Assembly: GCA_021323915.1 (NCBI GenBank)
Contig: JAJPKB010000677.1
Coordinates: forward strand, 1-38,858
DNA from: Chloroflexota bacterium
Lineage (GTDB): Bacteria > Chloroflexota > UBA6077 > FW602-bin22 > CADDYW01
Direction of reading: 5' to 3'
Length of the DNA: 38,858 nt
The position numbers and the translations under genes were made by a program. Below are positions 19,001-27,244 of this stretch, in pieces (the first letter of the stretch is position 1; every line of letters starts with the position of its first letter). The notes beneath the pieces were generated by a model. The model saw only the letters and a list, made by a program, of their open reading frames with translations. It had not been told where the DNA came from and made no database searches.

Positions 19001-22000
19001 ACGTCGCGGGCAGTGGCACTCAGGGTTTTGCCGGCGACGGCGGTCCGGCCGCCCAGGCCGAGCTGAACTGGCCCGCCGGGGTCGCCGTCGGGCCGGATGG
19101 CAGCGTCTACATCGCCGACTGGGCCAACGAGCGGATTCGTAAGGTGGATCAAAACGGGACGATCACGACCTTCGCCGGCGGCGGGTCGAATTGCTGCACC
19201 GACGGCATCCCGGCGACTCAGGCCCAGCTCAGCTTCGGCGCCTTGCCGTTCAGTATCGCGGTCGGTCCGGATGGCTCGGTCTACTTCGCCAATAACCGGG
19301 CGATTCGCCGCATCTCGCCCCAGGGCATTATGTCCACCATCGCCGGGAACGGTCCGCCCTGCAACGGCTGGTCGCCGACGAACACCTGCGGCGACGGCGG
19401 CCCGGCCTTACAGGCCGGATTCGGCGCCCCGTCGTGGCTGGCCGTCGGTTCGGACGGGAGTCTGTACATCGCCGATACCAGCAACCTCGTCATCCGCAAG
19501 GTGGATCCCAGCGGGATCATCTCGACCATCGCCGGCACCGGCCAGTCCTGCACCTGGTCGGCGACGAGCCCCTGCGGCGACGGCGGCCCGGCCCGCCAGG
19601 CGTCGTTCCGCGACCCGAATGGCCTCGCGCTCGGCCCGGACGGCTCCATCTTCATCGCCGACAACGGGAACAATCTCATTCGCATGATTGGCACCAATGG
19701 GATCATCTCGACCATCGCCGGGAATGGCAGCGCCTGTATCTGGACGGATGGCAGCTATTACCAGGCGACGAACTTCTGCGGCGACGGTGGGCCGGCCACC
19801 CAGGCCGGGCTCGACGGCCCGTTCTCGCTCGCGGTCGGCCCGGACGGCAGCGTCTATTTCTTCGAGCCGTCCGTTGGCTCCAACGAGAACGACATCATTC
19901 GCAAAGTTGACTCGACCGGGACGATCAGCACGATCGCCGGAAACGGCAATCCCTACACCGGAAACGGCGATCCCTTCTCGACCGTCGGCGATGCCTCCTG
20001 GGCTTGTGCCTGGAACGATCAGCCGGGACCGTACCAAAGCCTCTGCGACGGGGAGCCGGCCAGCCAGACGGCGCTCGGCATCTCCGGGTATCTCGCCTTT
20101 GGCCCGGACGGCGACCTTTACATCGCCGACGGCTGGGCGGTCGTCAGCAAGATTAGCCTGGCCCTGCCCTCGCTGTCGCAGGATGGCTACCTGATCCCCT
20201 CGGTCGATGGGAGCGAGGTCTACGGCTTCGACAGCTTCGGCCGGCACATTCGGACCTACAACGCGCTGACCGGGGCGACGGACCTGACCTTCGGCTACGA
20301 CGCGGCCGGTCGGCTGGCGACGATCACCGACGCGAACGGCAACGTCACGACGATTCAGCGCGACGCGAACGGCCATCCCACCGCGATCGTCGCCCCCTTC
20401 GGCCAGACGACGAGCCTCGCCGTCGACGCGAATGGCTACCTCGCGCAAGTGAGCGACCCGGCCGGGGACAGCTACCGTTTCACCTCGACGGCGGGTGGGC
20501 TGATCACCAACGTCGTCGATCCCAACGGCAACCAGACGACCTACCGCTACGACCCGCCGACCGGCCGGCTCATCCAGGAGAGCGCGGCGGACGGCTACAC
20601 CCTGGGTCTGAACCGGGTCGAGGGCACGGCCGGCTACACCGTGACGTTGACGACCGGGCTGGGGCGGAGCAATAGCTTTGTCCTCCAGGACACGCCGGGC
20701 GGCGGCACCGCCCAGGCGGCGACGAATTCGAGCGGCTTGAGCGGCAACGAAACCGTCGGCACGAATAGCAGCGACGCGACGACCTTCGCCAGCGGCACCT
20801 CGGTCACGATCCAGAGCGCCGGCGATCCGCGCTTCGGCCTGGGCGCGCCAATTCCCCAGTCCCTGACGATCAACACGCCGGGCGGACTGAGCTTCAGCCG
20901 CTCGGTCAAGGCCAGCGCGACCCTCCAGGATCCGGGGAATCCACTCAGTCTCACCCAGCAGACGCACGTCGTCACCGTGAACAGTCGCGTCTACACCAGC
21001 ACTTTCAGCGTGAACGCCGGGACCTATACTTTCACCGACGTCTCGGCCGCCGGCCGGAGAATGGTGACGACGGCGGATAGCCAGCGGCGGCCGGTCCAGA
21101 TTCAGGCATTTGGACTCGCCCCGGCCGATTACACCTATGACCCCCAGGGTCGAGTCGCTAGCGAGACGACCGGATCGGGAGCGACGGCTCGGACCACGAC
21201 CTACCAGTACGATCCAACGACCGGCGCGCTGGCGAGCTACACCAATCCGCTGAACGAGATCACCCGCTTCAGCTACGACCTGGCCGGGCGGCTGATCAGC
21301 GAAATCCTGCCCAGTGGGGCGACCGCCAGCTTCGGCTACGACGCGGTTGGCAACCTCGTCTCGGTCACTCCACCGGGCCAGTCGGCCTATCGCTACACCT
21401 ACACGAGTGGAAATCTCCCGGCGAGCTTCACCGCGCCGGACACCGGCAACGGCCTGGCCACCTGGACCTACAGCTACGACACCGACCGTGATCTGACCCA
21501 GGTGAATCGGCCGGACGGCAGCGTCGCCCGCTACAGCTACGATGGGGGCGGGCGCATGAGCGCGATCAGCGTCTCACAGGGCGCGGTGACCAATACCGTG
21601 AGCTACAGCTACAGTCCGACGACCGGCAATCTGTCCGCGATCAGCGCGTCGAATGGGGTCAACACCGCCTTTAGCTACGACAGCAGCTTACTCACCGGCG
21701 TCACCTGGTCCGGGCCGGTCGCCGGTAGTGTGACCTACCGCTACAACAACGACTTCGCCCTGACCTCGCTGGGAGTGGACGGCAGCACGGTCAGCTTTGC
21801 CTACGACCCGGACGGCCTCCTGACCCAGGCCGGCGCGCTGAACCTGACCTACAGTCCGCGAAATCTGCTCGTCACCGGCTCAACGCTGGGCAATCTGTCG
21901 GATAGCTGGGGCTACGACGGCTTCGGCGCACCCATTACCTACACTGTGGGCTACAACGAGAGCGGGGGGCCAACGTCTCTCTACGCGGCCAGCTACGGCT

Positions 22001-23397
22001 ACGACGCCCTCGGACGCGTGATCACCCAGACTGAGACGCTGGCCGGCTCGGCGATCACCACGACCTACCAGTACGACGGCGACGGCCGGCTGACTAGCGT
22101 GGCAACGAACGGGACCCCGACCGCCAGCTACACCTACGACGCGAATGGCAATCGTCTGACGGCGACCGACGCGTCGAACGTCACGACAAGCGGGACGTAC
22201 AATGCCCGCGACGAATTGACCGCCTACGGCGCGACGCGCTATGCCTATTCGCCGACCGGCGATCTTCTGACGAAGTCGACCGGCGCTCTGACGACAACCT
22301 ACGCCTACGACGGCTTCGATCACTTGCAGAGCGTGACGCTGCCGAACGGCACGGTTATCTCGTATCTGATCGACGGGCTGGGCCGTCGGGTTGGCAAGCT
22401 GGTCAATGGCACCCTCACCCAGGGCTTCCTCTATCAGAGCGGTTGGCGACCGGTTGCCGAGCTCGATGGAAGTGGGAAAGTCATCAGCCGCTTTGTCTAC
22501 GGGCCGCGCCTGACCGCGCCCGAGTACTTCGTGCAGGGCGGCGTGACGTATCGGATCATCACCGATCGGCGGGGCAGCGTCCGGCTGGTCGTGAACGCCG
22601 CGACCGGGGAGGTGGCCGAGCAGATCGACTACGATCCGTTCGGGAACGTCCTGAAGGACACTAATCCCGGCTTCCAGCCCTTCGGCTTCGCCGGCGGCCT
22701 CTACGATAGCGATACGGGCCTCGTGCATTTCGGCGCCCGCGAGTACGATCCGACGATCGGCCGCTGGACGACGCCGGATCCCCAGCTTTTCGCCGGCGGC
22801 GATACCAATCTCTACACCTACGTCCGAAACGATCCGGTGAATTTGGTCGATCCGACCGGCAGCAACGGCGCGGCCGGGGGAGCCGAGGGGTGGTTTATGG
22901 ACACCCTCACCGACGCGGCGACCGAGGTTGGCTCAGGCGCCGCGCGCTCCGGGCCCGAAAATCAGATCAAACAGAATCTCGAGAGCCTGGGGGCAGATCC
23001 CGAGTACGCCGAGGCGATCGCCAGCATGCTGAACGACGGGATCTCCGGGGCGGCCGGCGGCGCCGTCGCCGGGTCGGAATTCGGGCCTGGCGGGTCGCTG
23101 CTGGGGGCTGGGATTGGCACGATCGTCAACACGACGATCAGCGCGCTGAAGTCGGACGTGCACGCCTTCAACGAGCTGATGCAGATCCTGCACGAGAACG
23201 AGGAGCGGGACCGAATGAACCGCGAGATGAAACAGCGGCTGCTCGACCGACAGAGTGGACTCTGCGGTCCCGGCGCGCCGAGTCCCGCGCCGTTCTCCGG
23301 CTCGCCGTTGCCCTATGAGAACCCGGCCATGACCAGCAATCCGAATTACTCTGGCCAACAAACCCCGCTGCCATACGGCTTCTACGGAAGTGAGTAG
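16027..23397 (+). CDS. Secreted teneurin-like RHS/YD-repeat giant protein (2456 aa): signal peptide, degenerate cupredoxin, TP-rich linker, TTR/carboxypeptidase-regulatory-like domain, TP-rich linker, FN-plug-like, NHL repeats, YD shell, RHS core, Gly-rich C-terminal domain
   Basis: Single uninterrupted ORF; hydrophobic N-terminus; repeated GPDGSVYIADxxNxxIRKVD (NHL); many YDxxGRL YD repeats; core YDPFGNVLK...FGFAGGLYDSDTGLVHFGAREYDPTIGRWTTPDPQLFAGGDTNLYTYVRNDPVNLVDPTG. Confidence 0.95.
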   Translation: MMKLGWGILTYLLLVALFLDNGSSLFSMTASAQPRALGAELESSVPPTDAPDVLISTSGLSQNSLTVSMNTTVTWINDTTTNQILVSGVPYRVYLPEVVNQAGSGSASAGAIRTGAATSGPVSFGATIAPNGSYSYRFDQPGTYPYYFANNLSLSGEIVVVAGISTPTLTSTSTASPTSTATIVPGTNTPTSTTSPTATASPTPTTITSTSGLPPDPASVAPPLDPSIATNVFAATQFLYTGNNPIQTGVVSGTIQLQQAAVLRGRVLDGSGNPLPGVTITILNHPEFGQTLSRIDGMFDLAVNGGGGLTVNYQKPGYFPAQRQVQPSWQDFTWLPDVALIQGDPNVTAIDTSGGNGSEQVARGSQISDADGTRQATLLFAPYTTAQLQFQNGSSQALSTVHLRATEYTVGDLGPAAMPGQLPQSTAYTYAVAFSADELGTSGATSIQFSQPVVEYTEDFLGFLVGQLVPVGRYDSTKGAWIPEANGLIVQILDMNGPNGEADLDVDGQRNPATATEYQNLGISDSERLALASLYSNGQKLWRVPIGQSLSASGSAVPSGSARPAETDAVSVPLTSTPTATAPARAAAASGPGLIQRLERGLSGYFDAATTTGRTGVSAPLQAASSGTDTPTPTETAICQTGSPTATPTASPTVTPTPTSTACSGFPTPINLLDTDTPTPTSTRTSTATSTPTPTNTPTSTNTSTNTPTPTQTNTDTPTTTPTPPPAQPWDFNWGAGPPPGSLPPQQPTPRPAPPADKPCQMESGPDPLDCQNQAFAYDLPIAGTTYHLHYQSDQQAGNTSADSLLIPLSGATVPPNLEAIDLIVDVAGQHFVQSFLPNPNQSYTFNWNGLDAYGRPVAGKEPVKVQIGYVYPLVYLDPGTLNSLAAASVAFGHFTYDGAPATGSWGTQPARASASGRPDGFSAATAVNGGRGQVVLWQDWSGSLGSDTQPPSGLGGWTVDVHQRYDPSGHVLYLGDGGQRSAEALPAIIKHVAGSGTQGFAGDGGPAAQAELNWPAGVAVGPDGSVYIADWANERIRKVDQNGTITTFAGGGSNCCTDGIPATQAQLSFGALPFSIAVGPDGSVYFANNRAIRRISPQGIMSTIAGNGPPCNGWSPTNTCGDGGPALQAGFGAPSWLAVGSDGSLYIADTSNLVIRKVDPSGIISTIAGTGQSCTWSATSPCGDGGPARQASFRDPNGLALGPDGSIFIADNGNNLIRMIGTNGIISTIAGNGSACIWTDGSYYQATNFCGDGGPATQAGLDGPFSLAVGPDGSVYFFEPSVGSNENDIIRKVDSTGTISTIAGNGNPYTGNGDPFSTVGDASWACAWNDQPGPYQSLCDGEPASQTALGISGYLAFGPDGDLYIADGWAVVSKISLALPSLSQDGYLIPSVDGSEVYGFDSFGRHIRTYNALTGATDLTFGYDAAGRLATITDANGNVTTIQRDANGHPTAIVAPFGQTTSLAVDANGYLAQVSDPAGDSYRFTSTAGGLITNVVDPNGNQTTYRYDPPTGRLIQESAADGYTLGLNRVEGTAGYTVTLTTGLGRSNSFVLQDTPGGGTAQAATNSSGLSGNETVGTNSSDATTFASGTSVTIQSAGDPRFGLGAPIPQSLTINTPGGLSFSRSVKASATLQDPGNPLSLTQQTHVVTVNSRVYTSTFSVNAGTYTFTDVSAAGRRMVTTADSQRRPVQIQAFGLAPADYTYDPQGRVASETTGSGATARTTTYQYDPTTGALASYTNPLNEITRFSYDLAGRLISEILPSGATASFGYDAVGNLVSVTPPGQSAYRYTYTSGNLPASFTAPDTGNGLATWTYSYDTDRDLTQVNRPDGSVARYSYDGGGRMSAISVSQGAVTNTVSYSYSPTTGNLSAISASNGVNTAFSYDSSLLTGVTWSGPVAGSVTYRYNNDFALTSLGVDGSTVSFAYDPDGLLTQAGALNLTYSPRNLLVTGSTLGNLSDSWGYDGFGAPITYTVGYNESGGPTSLYAASYGYDALGRVITQTETLAGSAITTTYQYDGDGRLTSVATNGTPTASYTYDANGNRLTATDASNVTTSGTYNARDELTAYGATRYAYSPTGDLLTKSTGALTTTYAYDGFDHLQSVTLPNGTVISYLIDGLGRRVGKLVNGTLTQGFLYQSGWRPVAELDGSGKVISRFVYGPRLTAPEYFVQGGVTYRIITDRRGSVRLVVNAATGEVAEQIDYDPFGNVLKDTNPGFQPFGFAGGLYDSDTGLVHFGAREYDPTIGRWTTPDPQLFAGGDTNLYTYVRNDPVNLVDPTGSNGAAGGAEGWFMDTLTDAATEVGSGAARSGPENQIKQNLESLGADPEYAEAIASMLNDGISGAAGGAVAGSEFGPGGSLLGAGIGTIVNTTISALKSDVHAFNELMQILHENEERDRMNREMKQRLLDRQSGLCGPGAPSPAPFSGSPLPYENPAMTSNPNYSGQQTPLPYGFYGSE
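16525..16660 (+). repeat. First Thr/Pro/Ser-rich low-complexity linker coding region
   Basis: STPTLTSTSTASPTSTATIVPGTNTPTSTTSPTATASPTPTTITST. Confidence 0.85.
17910..18205 (+). repeat. Second Thr/Pro-rich low-complexity linker coding region
   Basis: TDTPTPTETAICQTGSPTATPTASPTVTPTPTSTA...TPTPTSTRTSTATSTPTPTNTPTSTNTSTNTPTPTQTNTDTPTTTPTPPP. Confidence 0.88.
18990..20160 (+). repeat. Tandem NHL repeats within the RHS protein (about 6 units)
   Basis: Recurring IxxIAGxGxxC...CGDGGPAxQAxxxxPxxLAVGPDGSLYIADxxNxxIRKVDxxGIISTIAG. Confidence 0.88.
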
Positions 23398-23849
23398 AAG
23401 AGGGGTTATCCTGCTTGAAGGGAGAGTGATCGGGGCAGCTCCTCGGTCGGGGCGCCGGCCTCGCTGCTCCACGCTCTCCCCCGGTCTTGCGAGACCTGAA
23501 GGGTACCGGCCTTCCGCGCCCGAGTCACCATTCGGTGACACCTTCATGGATAGAAAGATGAGAGCTTACCGGCCAATTTCATCGGCTGGGTAGGTCAACG
23601 GGTCATACGCAACTCTTCCGCGCGGTCATCATAGCTTGAATAGTCTGACGACGTCACGAGACAAAGTCGCTTCACACCCCATGATCTTCCCCATCTGCCT
23701 TGTATCCTGCCAGAAAACCTTGTAAGTTTGGGCTGGAGGAAGACGACAATGTGAACGACGATGATTTCATGCGGTCAAACGGTGATCCCGGCCAAGATCC
23801 GCCGGGCATATGGAATTCAGCCACCGACGCAATTGGGAGGAAGATAGCT

Positions 23850-24854
23850 ATGTCGGATTTCAATGTCGCGATCGTCGGCTGTGGTGTAGTGGCCGACTGG
23901 CACGCCGACCGTGGCTACGCCTATTTGAAGGACTTGGTTCGGGTTGCCACGGTGTGTGACACCCGGCGCGACCGGGCGGAGGCACTGGCTGCCCGGATTG
24001 GCGCGAAACCCGTGGATAATCTGGATACCGTGCTCGCCGATCCATCAATTCACGGCGTCGATCTCTGTGTACCTCATCATCTCCACGCCTCGCTTGCCCT
24101 GAAAGTGCTGGCCGCGGGCAAGCACGTGCTCGTCGAGAAGCCCCTGGCAACGACGGTCGAAGATGGCGAAAAGATGGTCGCCGCCGCGGCCGAAAAAAGC
24201 CTCGTTCTTTGCATGAACGAGCAATACCCTTTCTCCGAGCCATTCCTGCGCGCTCGGGAGATGATCCAGGCCGGCGAGATTGGTAAGCTGGTGACCATTC
24301 GCACCCACCGTGTCGGCTACCTGCATGAGATCTGGATGAGGGATGGCTGGCGGCAAAACGCGAAGATCGCCGGTGGAGGTATGCTGCTCGACCAGGGATG
24401 CCATTATACGAGCATCGTTCGGATGTTGGCCGGTGAGGTCGCCTCGGTCGCCGCGTTTACGACGAAGAATCGGGATGATTGGGCAGCCGAGGATACCGCG
24501 ATCTTGATTCTCAAGTTCCAAAGTGGCTTGATCGGCGAGGCGCTTTACTGCTGGGGTACGCAGACACCCGAGGTCGGCGCCGAATGCTACGTCTACGGCG
24601 AGCGTGGCCATCTCCGAATCAATTCCAGTGCCCCTTGCCTCGTTCTCTATCGCTCGGATGTGCCCGGGGGCCGACAGGTGATCATCGCCGAGCCCCAGCA
24701 TCCGCCCATTTTCACACTCACGATTGGCAATTGGGTCCAGGCGGCGCTAGGCCGACAGGCGCCGACCTACCCGGGTTCCCAAGGACTAGCTGATCTCAAA
24801 GTCGTCATGACTGCCTACCGCTCGGCAGATTCTGGCAAGATCGAACATGTGTAA
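23850..24854 (+). CDS. Gfo/Idh/MocA family oxidoreductase
   Basis: GGGAGG RBS; FNVAIVGCGVVADWHADRGY, AGKHVLVEKPLATTVEDGEKMV, GGGMLLDQGCHYTSIVRMLAG. Confidence 0.92.
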   Translation: MSDFNVAIVGCGVVADWHADRGYAYLKDLVRVATVCDTRRDRAEALAARIGAKPVDNLDTVLADPSIHGVDLCVPHHLHASLALKVLAAGKHVLVEKPLATTVEDGEKMVAAAAEKSLVLCMNEQYPFSEPFLRAREMIQAGEIGKLVTIRTHRVGYLHEIWMRDGWRQNAKIAGGGMLLDQGCHYTSIVRMLAGEVASVAAFTTKNRDDWAAEDTAILILKFQSGLIGEALYCWGTQTPEVGAECYVYGERGHLRINSSAPCLVLYRSDVPGGRQVIIAEPQHPPIFTLTIGNWVQAALGRQAPTYPGSQGLADLKVVMTAYRSADSGKIEHV

Positions 24855-24968
24855 TTTCTCTACCCGGGCAGTCTTGCGGCTTTAGTTTGGCTGTGGTATA
24901 GTTCGATTGCAGTATGATCTTTGCATTACTCTAACTTTTCAGAATAGGTTAAAGAAAAGGGAGAAACC

Positions 24969-25439
24969 ATGACTGTCGTGTCGCCGACAACGCACGACGC
25001 GCTCGTCGAGCGGACGACCGATCTTTTGCGGCAGGTATCACGTTTGATGCGCGCTGGCTCGCAAGAAGATTGGGTCTCGCTCAGCCTGACGCGGGCTCAA
25101 TTGCGCGTGCTGATGCTACTGCATCAGGATGGACCAGCCGCGGTTGGCCAGGTAGCCAGCCATCTCGGAGTGACCCTTCCGAGTGTGACCGCCACGGTCG
25201 ATCGCTTGGTAAGTCAGGGACTCGTCACGCGGCAAGACGATCCCAATGACCGTCGGCGGGTAATTAACCAATTGACTCCGGCCGGGACCGCTTTGGTTGA
25301 ACGACTTCAAGAAGGAAAGCGGGCACGGTTGGTAGCGGCGCTCGAGCGGCTTAGCAAAGAGGATCTGCGCGAGTTGGCGCGCACCCTCGCGGTACTCGAG
25401 CGAGCTCTGTTGGATCTACCCAGTCAGCAAGAGGAGTAG
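24969..25439 (+). CDS. MarR family transcriptional regulator
   Basis: LTRAQLRVLMLLHQDGPAAVGQVASHLGVTLPSVTATVDRLVSQGLVTRQDDPNDRRRVINQLTPAG. Confidence 0.93.
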   Translation: MTVVSPTTHDALVERTTDLLRQVSRLMRAGSQEDWVSLSLTRAQLRVLMLLHQDGPAAVGQVASHLGVTLPSVTATVDRLVSQGLVTRQDDPNDRRRVINQLTPAGTALVERLQEGKRARLVAALERLSKEDLRELARTLAVLERALLDLPSQQEE

Positions 25440-25474
25440 CTTCATCGTCTAGCTAGTAGTTGGGGAGGAACGCT

Positions 25475-27244
25475 GTGCGCATTCTGTTCCGTCTCTTCCA
25501 GTTCGTGCGCCCCTACTGGTGGATGACTGCGAGCGACATTATTTTAATCCTCGCTCTATCGAGCTTCCGTTTGGGGCCAGCCTGGTTTGCCAAGCTGATT
25601 ATCGACCAGGCTGTGCCCCAGCGCAGCGTTCACCTGCTGACCCTCTTTCTCATCGGGTTAGTTGTCTCCTCGGCACTCACCAACGGTTTGACTGCATTAG
25701 AAACTTACATTGAGCAGTACGTTGGGCAACGCGTCATCGCTGACTTGCGTAGCGCTTTGTATAAGCATCTCCAGTCCCAGTCGATGAGCTTCTACGACAA
25801 GAATCAGACGGGTCAGCTCATGTCGCGGGTGACCAACGACGTCTCGCAAGTACAGTTTTTCGTCACCCAAGGGGTAGCGCGCTTTATCAACATCATCGTG
25901 ACGGTCGCGATCAACCTCACCATTCTCCTCTTCATCGACGTCAAGCTCACTTTGCTAACCTTGCTCGTTGGACCAGCAATTTATCTGCTCCAGCGCCAGC
26001 AAGCCAAAGTTTTTCCCCTCTTTCGTTTAGTCCAGCGGAAGATGGCCGACTTGAACATCATCATTCAAGAGAACGTCGCCGGGATCAAGTTGATTCAGGC
26101 TTATGGCCGAGAACCCTTCGAGGCGAAGCGCTTTGACGTGGTCAACCACGACATTCGGACGATGCGTATGGAGACACAGCGGAACTTCGCCATCGTGAAC
26201 CCCGGCCAAGAGTTCGCGACAATGATCAGCTCGGTGATCATTCTCACCTTTGGTGCCTATCAGGTCATCAACGGACATCTTTCCATCGGTAGTTTAGTAG
26301 CGTTCCAGACCTATACCCTCCTGATCTGGCAACCATTACGCTGGCAGGCTCAGGTCTATCAGATGGCTCAGCAAGCGCTGGCCGCGGGTGAGCGAATCTT
26401 CGAGATCCTCGACACGCCTTACGACGTTGCCGAGAAGCCCGATGCGATCGTGCTCCCCCCGTTGCGTGGCGATATCAAATTCGAGAACGTTTCCTTTGCT
26501 TATGGTCACGACCGTCCGCTCGTGCGCAACGTGAGCTTCGAGGCAAAGGCTGGCCAGACGATTGCCCTGGTTGGCCCATCGGGCTCGGGGAAGACAACTT
26601 TGACCAACCTGATTCCGCGCTTCTACGACGTGACCAGCGGTCGTGTGCTAGTCGATGGTTACGACGTCCGCGACGTGACCCTGGAATCGCTGCGTAGTCA
26701 GATCGGCATGGTGCTACAGGAATCGTTCCTCTTCAACATGACGATCCGGGAGAACGTCTGCTATGGTCGGTCCGATGCGACTGAAGAGGAGATGATCGCG
26801 GCGACTAAAGCCGCCTGCGCTCACGACTTCATCATGGAGTTCCCCGACGGTTACGAAACAATTATTGGCGAGCGCGGCACGCGCCTCTCGGGTGGCCAGC
26901 GTCAGCGTTTGTCGATTGCCCGAGCGATTCTGGTGAATCCGCGTATTCTGATTCTGGATGAGGCCACCAGCAGCGTCGATACGCGTACCGATTATCTGAT
27001 CCAACAGGCACTCGATAATTTGATGCAAAACCGGACGACACTGGTGATTGCCCACCGCTTGTCGACCGTCCAGCGGGCTGACCAGATCTTGCTCATTCAG
27101 GAAGGGCAGATCGTCGGCCGCGGCACCCACCAGGAACTGTTGGCGACGAACCCGATCTACCAGCAGCTCTACGAGATTCAGTTCCAGTTGCAACGTGAGG
27201 GCAGCGTGAAGAACGCTCGTCCGATGGCGGAGGTGTCGCGATGA
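25475..27244 (+). CDS. ABC exporter, fused TMD-NBD (half 1 of probable heterodimer)
   Basis: GTG start after GGGGAGG; GPSGSGKTTL Walker A, LSGGQRQRLSIARAIL, ILILDEATSSVD. Confidence 0.94.
   Translation: MRILFRLFQFVRPYWWMTASDIILILALSSFRLGPAWFAKLIIDQAVPQRSVHLLTLFLIGLVVSSALTNGLTALETYIEQYVGQRVIADLRSALYKHLQSQSMSFYDKNQTGQLMSRVTNDVSQVQFFVTQGVARFINIIVTVAINLTILLFIDVKLTLLTLLVGPAIYLLQRQQAKVFPLFRLVQRKMADLNIIIQENVAGIKLIQAYGREPFEAKRFDVVNHDIRTMRMETQRNFAIVNPGQEFATMISSVIILTFGAYQVINGHLSIGSLVAFQTYTLLIWQPLRWQAQVYQMAQQALAAGERIFEILDTPYDVAEKPDAIVLPPLRGDIKFENVSFAYGHDRPLVRNVSFEAKAGQTIALVGPSGSGKTTLTNLIPRFYDVTSGRVLVDGYDVRDVTLESLRSQIGMVLQESFLFNMTIRENVCYGRSDATEEEMIAATKAACAHDFIMEFPDGYETIIGERGTRLSGGQRQRLSIARAILVNPRILILDEATSSVDTRTDYLIQQALDNLMQNRTTLVIAHRLSTVQRADQILLIQEGQIVGRGTHQELLATNPIYQQLYEIQFQLQREGSVKNARPMAEVSR

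Noticed and set aside
19408-20967. 519-aa minus-strand ORF inside the RHS gene
   Set aside because: Antisense shadow of a strongly coding, GC-rich NHL/YD region; low-complexity Arg/Ala/Gly translation with no family features.
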